Origin: Comamonadaceae bacterium
GTDB taxonomy: Bacteria; Pseudomonadota; Gammaproteobacteria; Burkholderiales; Burkholderiaceae_C
DNA: 43,245 nucleotides
Direction: 5' to 3'
NCBI GenBank assembly: GCA_947374505.1
Contig: CANCCE010000001.1
Location: 1-43,245, forward strand
Part shown: positions 15,709-24,884 of the stretch, in pieces
Numbering within the stretch: position 1 is the stretch's first letter
Layout of the letters: each line of letters begins with the position of its first letter
Made by a program: the position numbers and the translations under genes
The notes under the pieces: model-generated
What the model saw: only the letters and a program-made list of their open reading frames with translations
Databases searched by the model: none
Told to the model about the DNA's origin: nothing

Positions 15709-17183
15709 AAGCGACCAACGACCCCGCACGCAACATTGCGGAGCAGTTGGCCCTTCATGCGAAACAGCGGCCGACCAAACCCGCCGTGACACATGGTCAA
15801 GTCACCTTGACTTATGCGGAGCTGGACTTGGCCGTTCGACAGAGGGCTGCCTGCCTTCAGGACCTTGGCGTTAAACCCGACTGTGTGGTTGGCATCGCAT
15901 TGCAAGACTCCATCGAATACGTCATCATGCTTTTCGCCGTGGCGCGTGCGGGTGCCATCATTCTTCCGCTGGACTGCCGATGGAAAGAGTTTGAGAAACA
16001 ACGCGTTGCGTCCCATTTCGAACCGGTGGCCGTGATGGTCGACCCCGGCGCAGCGTTTGAAGGCGTCCGCTGCATTGAAGTAGGTCCTGAATGGACCGCA
16101 ACTGCCGTGCTGTCAAACCCGGACCGTGAATTCCCGGATGGGGATCGCGGACTGGCGATGTCCCTGTCCTCAGGTACCACAGGAAGACCCAAGGGCCCCT
16201 TGGTGTCTCACCAAAAGTTTCTCAATAGATTCTGGACCCACTGGGTCGATCTCGGGTTTGGTAGCCGCGAAACTTACATCAACGCCACGCCGATGTACTT
16301 TGGTGGTGGCAGGGCTTTCACCATGTCCACGCTTTACGCCGGTGGAACGGTCGTGCTATTCCCTCCTCCCTATGATCCCGCGGCGTTAGCAGCTGAGGTG
16401 GAACGTACGGGTTCGACCGTGATGTTCTTAGTTCCGACCCTGTTGCGCCGCTTGCTGTCATGGGATCAAACGTCTTTGGCCGCCTTGAAGCGACTCAATA
16501 CCTTGGTCTCCTCTGGGTCGCCCCTCACCGCGTTGGAGAGAGTGCAAATTCGAGAGAACATCTGCCCCAACTTCATCGAGTATTACAGCTCGACCGAAGG
16601 TGGTGGCGTCAGCGTTTTGTCGCCTGACGATCAAAAGCATTTTGGAGATTCCGTCGGTCGTCCGGTCTTTGGTGTGGAGGTTCAAATCGTTGACGACGAT
16701 CACGTTGTCCAAGCACTTGGAACCGTGGGGCGCATTCGATACAGGGGGCCGGCGGTTGCGGACGGCTTTTACCGCGATGCGGAGTCGAGCGTTGAAGCCT
16801 TCAAGGACGGCTGGTTCTATCCAGGTGACCTCGGTAACTTCAACGAAGAAGGTTTTTTATTTCTAAAGGGACGGTCCAAGGACATGATCATCCGCGGCGG
16901 CATCAACATCTACCCTGTGGAGATTGAAGCGACGCTGCTTAATCATGAAGCCGTGGCAGATGCGGCGGTCGTTGGATGGCCCTCAAAGGAGTTTGACGAA
17001 GAAGTCGCCGCCTTCGTGATTTTGAACAAGTCGATCGATGCTGAAGAGTTGAAGCTAGTTTGCAAAGCTAAGCTGGCACCGTACAAGGTACCGCGTCAGA
17101 TATTCCTAGTCGAAGAACTCCCGCGTAATTCCTTGGGTAAGGTTCTGAAACCCGAACTTGTGAAACGTTTGCAGCCCCTTTGA
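15705..17183 (+). CDS. AMP-forming acyl-CoA ligase
   Basis: A 492-residue adenylate-forming enzyme. SLSSGTTGRPKGPLVSH (about residues 152-168) is the P-loop, YYSSTEGGG the A5 motif, GWFYPGDLGNFNEEGF and GRSKDMIIRGGINIYPVEIE the hinge and C-domain start, and the catalytic Lys is in NSLGKVLKPEL near the C-terminus. It is shorter than, and clearly different from, the ligase at 9112, so the cluster has two acid-activating steps or substrates. The TTG start at 15705 overlaps the previous stop (TTGA), with GGGA about 8 bp upstream. It is the last gene of the second half of the cluster. Confidence 0.88.
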   Translation: MKATNDPARNIAEQLALHAKQRPTKPAVTHGQVTLTYAELDLAVRQRAACLQDLGVKPDCVVGIALQDSIEYVIMLFAVARAGAIILPLDCRWKEFEKQRVASHFEPVAVMVDPGAAFEGVRCIEVGPEWTATAVLSNPDREFPDGDRGLAMSLSSGTTGRPKGPLVSHQKFLNRFWTHWVDLGFGSRETYINATPMYFGGGRAFTMSTLYAGGTVVLFPPPYDPAALAAEVERTGSTVMFLVPTLLRRLLSWDQTSLAALKRLNTLVSSGSPLTALERVQIRENICPNFIEYYSSTEGGGVSVLSPDDQKHFGDSVGRPVFGVEVQIVDDDHVVQALGTVGRIRYRGPAVADGFYRDAESSVEAFKDGWFYPGDLGNFNEEGFLFLKGRSKDMIIRGGINIYPVEIEATLLNHEAVADAAVVGWPSKEFDEEVAAFVILNKSIDAEELKLVCKAKLAPYKVPRQIFLVEELPRNSLGKVLKPELVKRLQPL

Positions 17184-17473
17184 CGGGGTACGGGGAGTCC
17201 TAGGCGGCTCTTCTCATAAAGTGTTGGTACACCTTGGAAGTGCCCGCAGTGAACTGCTCACATGTGGGCCCGCCAAGTTGTGCGGCATCGACCCAACGTA
17301 ACTTGATACGCGCAAGACACCTCGCTGACTGAAGGGCTGCTGCCGGTTTTGGCTGACATATGTTTGGGTTATTTCGACAATTCGCTCGCAGAAGTCTCGG
17401 CTAGGCTGTATTCAGTTGAAGCGGTGTCCTGATGAATTCATGAGGAATGGCGCATCATCGAGAGGAGTCCGCC

Positions 17474-17671
17474 ATGCATGATTTAGACCTTCGAATCGCT
17501 AACCGCGCAGGTTTGCAGGCGCAAGACTTGCCTTGGCACAGTGTTGAGTCGGAAGTTCCTAAACGGTCGCGCTGGCCTTTCAGGGTGAAACACAAAGACC
17601 AGAACACGCTGCCTGATAACGATTCATCTGCAGCGCCGAATGACAAGCCGACATTCAATTTCACGACGTGA
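17474..17671 (+). CDS. Small hypothetical protein
   Basis: A possible 65-residue protein starting MHDLDLRIANRAGLQAQDLPW, polar and rich in Asp/Asn, Lys and Pro, with no signal peptide or membrane segment. AGAGGAG lies 7 bp upstream of ATG 17474, which is a good ribosome binding site. I do not recognise a family. It stands alone between the catabolic cluster and metK. In the 290 bp to its left I see no other gene, terminator or clear repeat. Confidence 0.4.
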   Translation: MHDLDLRIANRAGLQAQDLPWHSVESEVPKRSRWPFRVKHKDQNTLPDNDSSAAPNDKPTFNFTT

Positions 17672-17728
17672 CGTTCCGCTAGCTTGCGCTGTGTCAGCGC
17701 TAAGAGCGCGGTGTTTCTGCGTCGCAGA

Positions 17729-17753
17729 AAAACCGCCTTTTTGAGGCGGTTTT
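17729..17753. terminator. metK: Bidirectional rho-independent terminator
   Basis: A stem AAAACCGCC / GGCGGTTTT with a 7-base loop has a run of A on its left and of T on its right, so it can stop transcription on both strands. It serves the end of metK (minus) and the small plus-strand gene. Confidence 0.8.
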
Positions 17754-17798
17754 CTTGTTCAGCGAAGGCATGGCGCCAAGCTGCGACTTCAAATGCTT

Positions 17799-18983
17799 TT
17801 AGCCTTTCAGGCCGGCCGCATTGCGCAGCAAAGCCGCCTTGTCGGTACGTTCCCAAGTGAACTCAGGTTCATCGCGACCAAAGTGGCCGTAAGCCGCCGT
17901 CTTCTCGTAGATCGGACGCAGCAGATCGAGCATCTGGATGATGCCTTTTGGGCGCAAGTCAAAGTGTTCGTTGACCAAGGCAGCTATTTTTTCATCCGAA
18001 ATAACGCCGGTGCCTTCGGTGTTCACCGTGATGTTCATCGGGCGCGCCACGCCAATCGCGTAAGCCACCTGAATCTGGCAGCGGGTGGCCAGACCCGACG
18101 CGACGATGTTTTTGGCGACGTAGCGTGCAGCGTAAGCGGCAGAGCGGTCAACCTTTGTGGGGTCTTTGCCGGAAAACGCGCCGCCGCCGTGCGGGCAGGC
18201 GCCACCGTAAGTGTCCACAATGATTTTGCGACCGGTCAGGCCGCAATCGCCCTGAGGACCGCCAATGACAAAACGACCGGTCGGGTTGACCAGGTATTTG
18301 GTGTCCTTGAGCCATTCTTTGGGTAGCACAGGCTTGATGATCTCTTCGATCACCGCTTCGATGAAGGCTGGTTTCATTTTGCTGCCGTCGCTCATCTCTG
18401 GGCTGTGCTGGCTTGACAACACGACGGTGTCGACGCTGTGGGGCTTCCCGTCGACGTAGCGCATGGTGACCTGGCTTTTGGCATCAGGTCGCAGGAAGGG
18501 TAGGCGGCCGTCTTTGCGCAACTGGGCTTGGCGTTCGACCAAGCGGTGTGCGTAATAAATCGGCGCGGGCATCAGTTCGGTGGTTTCGCTGCAAGCGAAG
18601 CCAAACATCAGGCCTTGGTCGCCTGCGCCGGTGTTCAGGTGGTCGTCGCTGGCGTGGTCGACGCCTTGGGCGATGTCGTTGCTTTGCTTGTCGTAGGCGA
18701 CCAGCACGGCGCAGCCTTTGTAGTCGCTACCGTACTCGGTGTTGTCGTAGCCAATGCGCTTGATGGTGTCGCGCGCGACTTGGATGTAGTCGACATGCGC
18801 GTTGGTGGTGATTTCACCCGCCAGCACCACGAGACCGGTGTTGGTCAGCGTTTCAGCCGCCACGCGGGACAGCGGGTCTTGCTTGAAAATCGCGTCGAGA
18901 ATAGCGTCTGAAATTTGGTCGGCAACCTTGTCGGGATGGCCCTCAGAGACGGATTCGGATGTGAAAAGATAATCGTTCGCCAT
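17799..18983 (-). CDS. metK: S-adenosylmethionine synthase
   Basis: A 394-residue enzyme making S-adenosylmethionine from methionine and ATP in the cytoplasm. It shows the canonical start MANDYLFTSESVSEGHPDK with the ATP-binding His, GDQGLMFGFA (the MetK signature) at about residues 117-126, and the glycine-rich GGGAFSGKDPTKVDRSAAY loop at about 265-283. Length is normal. ATG 18983 is preferred over GTG 18992 because GGAG lies 8 bp before it. It is divergent from the lpxL-type gene with about 140 bp between them. Confidence 0.97.
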   Translation of the reverse strand: MANDYLFTSESVSEGHPDKVADQISDAILDAIFKQDPLSRVAAETLTNTGLVVLAGEITTNAHVDYIQVARDTIKRIGYDNTEYGSDYKGCAVLVAYDKQSNDIAQGVDHASDDHLNTGAGDQGLMFGFACSETTELMPAPIYYAHRLVERQAQLRKDGRLPFLRPDAKSQVTMRYVDGKPHSVDTVVLSSQHSPEMSDGSKMKPAFIEAVIEEIIKPVLPKEWLKDTKYLVNPTGRFVIGGPQGDCGLTGRKIIVDTYGGACPHGGGAFSGKDPTKVDRSAAYAARYVAKNIVASGLATRCQIQVAYAIGVARPMNITVNTEGTGVISDEKIAALVNEHFDLRPKGIIQMLDLLRPIYEKTAAYGHFGRDEPEFTWERTDKAALLRNAAGLKG

Positions 18984-19010
18984 TGCGTACACTCCATTGG
19001 GTTAGTTGGC

Positions 19011-19041
19011 GCGTTGCCAGCTTGAGTGCCTCGGCGAACGC
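19011..19041 (-). other. Hairpin in the metK leader
   Basis: On the minus strand, GCGTT...AACGC with an inner GCC/GGC can form a stem of about eight pairs 28-58 bases before the metK ATG. I cannot match it to a known SAM or SAH riboswitch. It may be a control element or chance. Confidence 0.25.
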
Positions 19042-19122
19042 TTTAGCAGAGATGTTTAACGTCGCCCTGCAAGTTGTTCTGTAACTCGGCGACCTGATAA
19101 GTATAAAGATAAAGCGGCCCTG

Positions 19123-20043
19123 ATGTTTTTGTTGTTTCGTTTCTTCTCCCATTGGCCTTTGCGCATATTGCATGCCTTGGGCGCCGCCATGGGTTGGGCC
19201 GTGTGGTGGTTGAGCCCGCGTTACCGTGCCACTTTTCGGGCCAATGTGGCGCAAGCTGGCCTGCCTTTTGAGGCGGCCAGACCGGCCATTGCTGAAGCCG
19301 GCCGCTTTGTTGCAGAACTGCCTAAACTCTGGATGCGTCCGCACGATCAATCTTGTTTGGCGTTGGTGCTGGTCAGCGGTCAAGCGCATGCCGAAGCTGC
19401 TTTTGCGGAGGGCCATGGCGTGATATTTTTCGCACCGCACGCGGGCAGTTTCGAGTTGGCGCCGCAAGCGCTGGCCGAGCTCTATGGGCCGGTGACGGCC
19501 ATGTACCGGCCAGCCCGGCAAGCTTGGTTGGCGCGCCTGATGCAGTCCAGCCGGCTTCGGCCGGGTCTGCTGGCCGTGCCCGCTAATTTGAGCGGAATCC
19601 GGCAAATGCACCGTGCCCTCAAGGGCAACGGCGCAGTGGCTCTGTTGACTGACCAAGTGCCGCCTGAAGGGCTGGGTGCGTGGTCTTCATTTTTTGGCAA
19701 ACCTGCTTACACCATGACCTTGGCAGCGCGTTTGGCGTTGCAAAGTGGCGCGGTCATGTTGCCGGTGCGCACCTTGCGCTTGCCGCGCGGCCAAGGCTAT
19801 TCGCTGGAGATTTTGCCGCCGATGGCTGGCCTGGACACCTCGCCACCGCCTGACTTGCAGCAGGCGGTGAGATTGGTGAATCAAGCCATCGAGGAACTGG
19901 TCTTGAGCCAGCCGGGTCAGTATTTGTGGGGCTATGCGCGCTACAAAAAACCGCGGCGTGAAACCTCCATGCCTGCGCCGAATCAGGCCACACCGGACAC
20001 ACCTGCCGGTGACAATGGCCAGGTAGAAAAAAATAATAAATGA
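19123..20043 (+). CDS. LpxL-type lipid A / lysophospholipid acyltransferase
   Basis: A 306-residue inner-membrane acyltransferase of the LpxL/LpxM (HtrB) family. An N-terminal hydrophobic segment (ILHALGAAMGWAVWWL) anchors it, and the catalytic HX4E motif is in FFAPHAGSFELAP at about residue 106. DQVPPEGLGAWSSFFGKPAYT is the typical substrate-pocket region. Such enzymes add secondary acyl chains to lipid A precursors. The C-terminus ends in a polar tail. It overlaps the next family member by ATGA, so the pair is co-translated. Which acyl position it modifies cannot be told. Confidence 0.88.
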   Translation: MFLLFRFFSHWPLRILHALGAAMGWAVWWLSPRYRATFRANVAQAGLPFEAARPAIAEAGRFVAELPKLWMRPHDQSCLALVLVSGQAHAEAAFAEGHGVIFFAPHAGSFELAPQALAELYGPVTAMYRPARQAWLARLMQSSRLRPGLLAVPANLSGIRQMHRALKGNGAVALLTDQVPPEGLGAWSSFFGKPAYTMTLAARLALQSGAVMLPVRTLRLPRGQGYSLEILPPMAGLDTSPPPDLQQAVRLVNQAIEELVLSQPGQYLWGYARYKKPRRETSMPAPNQATPDTPAGDNGQVEKNNK

Positions 20044-20939
20044 GTATGAACGTCGGACTATTTCTCAGCACCCTCGTCACCCGTGCCGGCATTGCCTTCA
20101 TGCGTGTACTTGCCCATTTTCCGTTGCCTGTTTTGCGAGCGATGGGGGCTGGGCTGGGCTGGTTGCTGTACTGGGTGGTGGTGTCACGTCGGCGTGTAGT
20201 GCTGACCAATTTGGCGCTGTGTTTTTCTGAGCTCAGCGACGCTGAGCGCAATACCTTGGCGCGGCAATCCTTTGTTTATTTTGCGCAGACATTTCTAGAC
20301 CGCAGCTGGCTCTGGCACGGTCGCCCGGACGTGTTGGCCAAGCGACTGCATTTGCACGGCGCAGTGTATGAGTTCGATGGCCATGCGCCGACGATTGTCT
20401 TCAGCCCGCACTTTTACGGTCTGGACGCCGGCGCCACCGCCATCAACATGAACATTGACCGCGATTTCACGTCAATCTATTCGGAGCAGAGCAATCCGCT
20501 ACTGGACCAGTGGATCAAGACCGGACGCCTGCGTTTTGGCCGGGTCAGGTTGTTTTTGCGCAACGAGGGTGTCAAGGCCAATGTCAGCGCCTTGCGTTCA
20601 GGCGAGGTGCTGTATTTGTTGCCTGACATGGACTTCAGCTTTGAGGGCACGGTGTTCGTGCCCTTCTTTGGCGTGCCGACAGCCACGGTGCCATCGATTC
20701 CGCGCTTTGCACGGCTTGGTCGCGCCAAAGTGATTTCAGTCGTGCCGCGGCTCACGCCCGAGGGTTATGACGTCGAGGTGATGCCGGCTTGGGAGAACTA
20801 TCCTACTGGCGATATTGAGGCTGACACAGCTTTGGTGAACCAACACTTGGAGCGCTTCATCAAGACCATGCCAGCCCAATATTATTGGGTGCACAAGCGT
20901 TTCAAAACCCGGCCTGAAGGCTCGCCTTCAGTTTACTGA
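20040..20939 (+). CDS. LpxL/LpxM-type lipid A acyltransferase
   Basis: A 299-residue second member of the same family with its own N-terminal membrane segment (LRAMGAGLGWLLYWVVV) and the HX4D motif in FSPHFYGLDAG at about residue 122. DMDFSFEGTVFVPFFGVP and QYYWVHKRFKTRP (C-terminus) are family marks. It is translationally coupled to the gene before it. A late acyltransferase acting after the partner is likely. ATG 20046 is an alternative start two codons in. Confidence 0.88.
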   Translation: MSMNVGLFLSTLVTRAGIAFMRVLAHFPLPVLRAMGAGLGWLLYWVVVSRRRVVLTNLALCFSELSDAERNTLARQSFVYFAQTFLDRSWLWHGRPDVLAKRLHLHGAVYEFDGHAPTIVFSPHFYGLDAGATAINMNIDRDFTSIYSEQSNPLLDQWIKTGRLRFGRVRLFLRNEGVKANVSALRSGEVLYLLPDMDFSFEGTVFVPFFGVPTATVPSIPRFARLGRAKVISVVPRLTPEGYDVEVMPAWENYPTGDIEADTALVNQHLERFIKTMPAQYYWVHKRFKTRPEGSPSVY

Positions 20940-20955
20940 TCGATTGATCGAAGTG

Positions 20956-21687
20956 TTACAGAGCTGGCTGCTCGGGCTCTGGCTTGACGGCCTTGCTTGG
21001 TGCATTTAGATTCGGCAGGCCTTCGGGATGGGCCCAGTTCCACAAGTGGAGAGCGACCTCATCGACGCCTTTGCGTTTGAGGGCCGAGAAGAGCTTCACA
21101 TCGCCGCCGCCCGCTTGCAATTTCACAATCGACAGCACCTTGGCGGCTTCGGTTTTGTTGAGCTTGTCGGATTTGGTCAGCAGCACTAAAAACTTCAGGC
21201 CTTCAGCCACGCGGGGTCGTACCACGTCAAGCAAGACCTCATCCAACTCCGTTAAGCCGAGTCGGGGGTCGCACAGCAACACAATGCCGGTGAGGTTGCG
21301 GCGGGTTTGCAAATAGTTGGCCATCACTTGTTGCCAGCGGTACTTGGCCGCTTTGGGCACGGCCGCATAGCCGTACCCCGGCAAGTCGGCCAGCACGGCA
21401 TCGGTGATGCCTTGCTTGCCCAGCGAAAAAAGGTTGATGCTCTGCGTGCGGCCCGGTGTTTTGGAGGCAAATGCCAGCCGGTGCTGCTGCGTCAAGGTGT
21501 TGATGCAGGTGGATTTTCCGGCATTGGAGCGGCCGACAAAGGCGATTTCAGGAAAGTCAAGTGCCGGTAAATGGTGCAACTCAGGTGCTGTGGTCAAGAA
21601 TTTAGCCGTGTGCATCCAACCCATGGCGATTTTTTCAAAATCGATGGGCAGACCCGCGGTGGGGGAAGAAGCAGCGGGGGAGGTCAT
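20956..21687 (-). CDS. engB: Ribosome biogenesis GTP-binding protein EngB (YsxC/YihA)
   Basis: A 243-residue TRAFAC-class GTPase for large-subunit assembly. G1 GRSNAGKS (about residues 52-59), G2 region KTPGRTQSIN, G3 DLPGYG and G4 TKSD are all present. It has an N-terminal extension of about 30 residues and a Pro/Glu-rich tail. ATG 21687 is used; TTG 21693 adds two residues. It is convergent with the second acyltransferase gene, with 16 bp between the stops, and I see no terminator there. Confidence 0.95.
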   Translation of the reverse strand: MTSPAASSPTAGLPIDFEKIAMGWMHTAKFLTTAPELHHLPALDFPEIAFVGRSNAGKSTCINTLTQQHRLAFASKTPGRTQSINLFSLGKQGITDAVLADLPGYGYAAVPKAAKYRWQQVMANYLQTRRNLTGIVLLCDPRLGLTELDEVLLDVVRPRVAEGLKFLVLLTKSDKLNKTEAAKVLSIVKLQAGGGDVKLFSALKRKGVDEVALHLWNWAHPEGLPNLNAPSKAVKPEPEQPAL

Positions 21688-21886
21688 AGGCAAATTTCGG
21701 TGAAGGGCTGTTGGGTGGCTGAAGCCTCAAATGACTCGGTCACATCGACTGAAATAGTCTGCTGAGGTGTCTGAAAGATCAGAGTTTCAGCGTTGCCCGG
21801 ATCGACTGCCCGGTTCGGCGGGGCGAAGCCATTGTAAAATCAGAAGCTGTCAGTTTTGTTGTGCCCCCTAATTAAAACGCCCCGAT

Positions 21887-22522
21887 ATGAAGCTCCTCGC
21901 TACTTATGTCCTCGCCGCCCTGTTGGTCGTGCCTGCTGTTTCGTCCTTTGCTGCAGAGGGTTCCACCCCGGCCGCAGTGACCAAACCCGATCTCGTCGCC
22001 GGTGAAGCCAAGTTCACTGCCATGTGCGTGGCCTGTCACGCCGCCGACGGCAATTCAGGCGTGCCGGCCTATCCCAAGCTGTCCCAGCAACACCCGGAAT
22101 ACTTGGTCAAGCAGCTGCGTGACTACAAGAGTGGCGCCCGTAAAAACGCCATCATGCAAGGTTTTGCCTCGCAGCTCAGCGGCGATGACATGAAAAACAT
22201 CGCATTCTGGTTGGCCGAGAAGAAGATCAAGCCCGGCTTTGCCAAAGAAAAAGATCTGGTGGTCCTCGGCGAGCGTATTTACCGCGGCGGCGTGTCTGAT
22301 CGCCAGATCGCTGCTTGCGCCGGTTGCCACAACCCCACCGGTGCTGGCAATCCCGCCCAGTACCCGCGTCTGGGTGGCCAGCATGCAGACTACACGGCAG
22401 CTCAATTGACTGCATTCCGTGACGGCGTGCGTACCAGCAGCTTGCCCATGACCCAAGTGGCTGCCAAGCTCAATGACCGTGAAATTCGTGCTGTGGCTGA
22501 CTACATTGCCGGTCTGCGTTAA
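21887..22522 (+). CDS. Dihaem cytochrome c4
   Basis: A 211-residue periplasmic cytochrome with a signal peptide (MKLLATYVLAALLVVPA, cleavage near SFAAE) and two c-type haem sites, CVACH (about residues 48-52) and CAGCH (about 143-147). Each is followed by a distal Met-containing segment (IMQGFASQLS; SLPMTQVA). The two-fold repeated domain is the cytochrome c4 layout. It carries electrons from the bc1 complex to terminal oxidases. The cytochrome c maturation genes follow directly, separated by a terminator. Confidence 0.92.
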   Translation: MKLLATYVLAALLVVPAVSSFAAEGSTPAAVTKPDLVAGEAKFTAMCVACHAADGNSGVPAYPKLSQQHPEYLVKQLRDYKSGARKNAIMQGFASQLSGDDMKNIAFWLAEKKIKPGFAKEKDLVVLGERIYRGGVSDRQIAACAGCHNPTGAGNPAQYPRLGGQHADYTAAQLTAFRDGVRTSSLPMTQVAAKLNDREIRAVADYIAGLR

Positions 22523-22588
22523 ATCGCCGATTTTTCGGCGAGCTTCCTTTTTCCATGGAACCCTGAGCTGAAAAAACAGTCACAAGCA

Positions 22589-22622
22589 GGCGGGTCTTTC
22601 TCAGAAAGGCCCGCCTTTTTTA
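22589..22622 (+). terminator. Rho-independent terminator after cytochrome c4
   Basis: GGCGGGTCTTTC / GAAAGGCCCGCC with a short loop forms a long GC-rich stem followed by a run of T. It separates the cytochrome gene from resB. Confidence 0.9.
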
Positions 22623-22691
22623 TCGACGCTTCGTTTTTCATACGATCTGTCTCTTGTTCATTGGTTTTCATCGTTTTAACTTTTCATCGGC

Positions 22692-24884
22692 ATGACAGTT
22701 TCCACCCAAGGCATTGAGCTTGACTCCGGTTCCCGCATATGGCGCAGCTTGGTCGAACTGCTGTCGTCGATGCGCTTTTCGATTTCTCTGCTGACGGTTA
22801 TCTGCATCGCCTCAGTCATTGGTACCGTGCTCAAACAGCAAGAGCCTCTGAGCAATTACGTCAACCAGTTCGGTCCTTTTTGGGCGCAGGTGTTCAGCCT
22901 GGTGAGCCTCAACACGGTTTACAGCGCTTGGTGGTTTTTGCTCATCCTGACTTTTTTGGTCATCAGCACCAGCTTGTGCATCAGCCGTAACGCACCCAAG
23001 ATTTTTTCAGAGCTGAACCAGTTCAAGGAAGATCTCCGCGAACAAAGCCTGAAGGCTTTTGGGCACCGCGCTGAAAACACTTTGGCTGAAGCCCCGGAAG
23101 CGGCAGCAAGGCGCATCGGCCAGACGTTGGTGCAAGGCGGCTGGCGCGTCAAACTTCAACAGCGAGACACCGGTTGGATGGTGGCGGCTAAAAAAGGCTC
23201 TCTCAACAAGCTTGGTTACATCGCTGCGCACAGCGCCATCGTGCTGGTTTGCATCGGCGGGCTGCTCGACGGCGACTTGATGGTGCGCGCACAAATGTGG
23301 TTCAGCGACAAGGTGGTTTTCTCTGGCGGCGGACTGATCGCTGACGTACCGCAACAGCACCGCTTGAGCGTGTCGAACCCGACCTTTCGCGGCAACTTGC
23401 TGGTGGCTGAAGGAACGCAGTCGAGTGTGGCGCTGCTGAACCAGCCCGGCGGCGTGCTATTGCAAGAATTACCTTTTTCGATTGAGCTGAAAAAGTTCAT
23501 TGTCGAGTACTACTCCACCGGCATGCCCAAGCTGTTCGCCAGCGACATCGTGATCCACGACAAGGAAACAGGAGAGCAAATTCCAACACGGGTCGAGGTG
23601 AATCACCCGGCCAATCACAAGGGTGTCGAGATTTACCAGTCGAGCTTTGATGATGGCGGCTCCAGCGTGACCCTCAAGGCCATTCCGATGAATGCGGCCA
23701 CCAAGCCCTTCGACATTCAGGGCACGATTGGCAGCTCCAGCAACCTCAGCAACGGGCCTGACAAACTCACGTTGGAATACACGGCGCTGCGCGTCATCAA
23801 CGTTGAGAATTTTGGTAATGCCGGGCGTCAAGTGGGTGATTCAGGTTCTGGCGTCGATGTGCGCAAAGTTGATTTACGCCAAGCCATCGACAGCCGGCTG
23901 GGTGCTGCGAACAAGACGCGCACCAACAAAGAGTTGCGCAATGTGGGGCCTAGCGTCAGCTACAAGTTGCGTGACGGAGCCGGTCAAGCACGTGAATACC
24001 AAAATTACATGTTGCCGGTGCGCATGGATGACAACCCCGACAGCACCGCGGTGTTTTTACTGGGCGTGCGCGAAACACCGATCGATCCATTTCAGTACCT
24101 GCGCGTTCCTGCCGATCAGGAAGGCAGCATGAACACCTTCTTGGCCACCCGTGCGGCGCTGGCCGATGGGCGACAGCGTGATGAAGCGGTCAGGCGTTAT
24201 GTGCGCCAGGCGATCGCTGCTGGCCGCCCGGACTTGGCCGCCCAACTGACGGCTTCGGCCTCGCGTGCGCTGGGGCTGTTTGCTGGCGCTGAATCAATCG
24301 CCCCGCGCACCGGCCCAACGGCGGCCGCCGCAGCCCAAACTGGCAAGCCAGTGGCGGGTCTGCAGGCCATCTCGGATTTCATGGAAATCAACGTGCCTGA
24401 AGCCGAGCGCAGTCGGGCAGGCGAGGTGCTGGTGCGAATCCTCAACGGGGTGCTGTTTGAATTGGTCGTCATGACGCGCGAACAAGCCAATCTGCCGCCT
24501 TTGGCGCGCGACGAGAAAACACAAAACTTCATGGCCCAAGCGGTGTTGAGTTTGAGCGATGCACACCACTATCCGGCACCCATGACGTTTGCGCTGAAGG
24601 ACTTCACGCAGGTGCAGGCCAGCGTTTTTCAGGTGGCCCGTGCACCCGGTAAAAAAATTGTTTACCTAGGGTGCGCTTTTCTGATCGTCGGTATTTTTGC
24701 CATGCTCTATGTGCGTGAACGGCGGGTCTGGGTCTGGTTGTCGCCACGCCCGGACACGATGGACGATGACAACACAGCCAGCGTCAGTCATGCCACCATG
24801 GCGCTGTCGGCCAACCGCAAGACGATGGACGGCGACCAGGAATTTGAAATGTTGAAAACCCGACTCTTACAGGTGTCCCCATGA
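22692..24884 (+). CDS. resB: Cytochrome c biogenesis protein ResB (System II)
   Basis: A 730-residue inner-membrane protein. N-terminal helices include RFSISLLTVICIASVIGTVL (about residues 27-46) and AWWFLLILTFLVIST (about 76-90), a third helix follows near 178, then a large periplasmic domain and a last helix near 657-675 (KIVYLGCAFLIVGIFAMLYV). With the CcsB partner it exports haem and attaches it to apocytochromes c. It is longer than many ResB proteins, as in betaproteobacteria, with an Ala-rich insert near residue 540. The stop overlaps the next start (ATGA). Confidence 0.93.
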   Translation: MTVSTQGIELDSGSRIWRSLVELLSSMRFSISLLTVICIASVIGTVLKQQEPLSNYVNQFGPFWAQVFSLVSLNTVYSAWWFLLILTFLVISTSLCISRNAPKIFSELNQFKEDLREQSLKAFGHRAENTLAEAPEAAARRIGQTLVQGGWRVKLQQRDTGWMVAAKKGSLNKLGYIAAHSAIVLVCIGGLLDGDLMVRAQMWFSDKVVFSGGGLIADVPQQHRLSVSNPTFRGNLLVAEGTQSSVALLNQPGGVLLQELPFSIELKKFIVEYYSTGMPKLFASDIVIHDKETGEQIPTRVEVNHPANHKGVEIYQSSFDDGGSSVTLKAIPMNAATKPFDIQGTIGSSSNLSNGPDKLTLEYTALRVINVENFGNAGRQVGDSGSGVDVRKVDLRQAIDSRLGAANKTRTNKELRNVGPSVSYKLRDGAGQAREYQNYMLPVRMDDNPDSTAVFLLGVRETPIDPFQYLRVPADQEGSMNTFLATRAALADGRQRDEAVRRYVRQAIAAGRPDLAAQLTASASRALGLFAGAESIAPRTGPTAAAAAQTGKPVAGLQAISDFMEINVPEAERSRAGEVLVRILNGVLFELVVMTREQANLPPLARDEKTQNFMAQAVLSLSDAHHYPAPMTFALKDFTQVQASVFQVARAPGKKIVYLGCAFLIVGIFAMLYVRERRVWVWLSPRPDTMDDDNTASVSHATMALSANRKTMDGDQEFEMLKTRLLQVSP

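Noticed and set aside
18984..19122. SAM or SAH riboswitch before metK
   Set aside because: Only one hairpin is visible and the conserved cores of the known classes could not be matched, so only a plain hairpin is listed.
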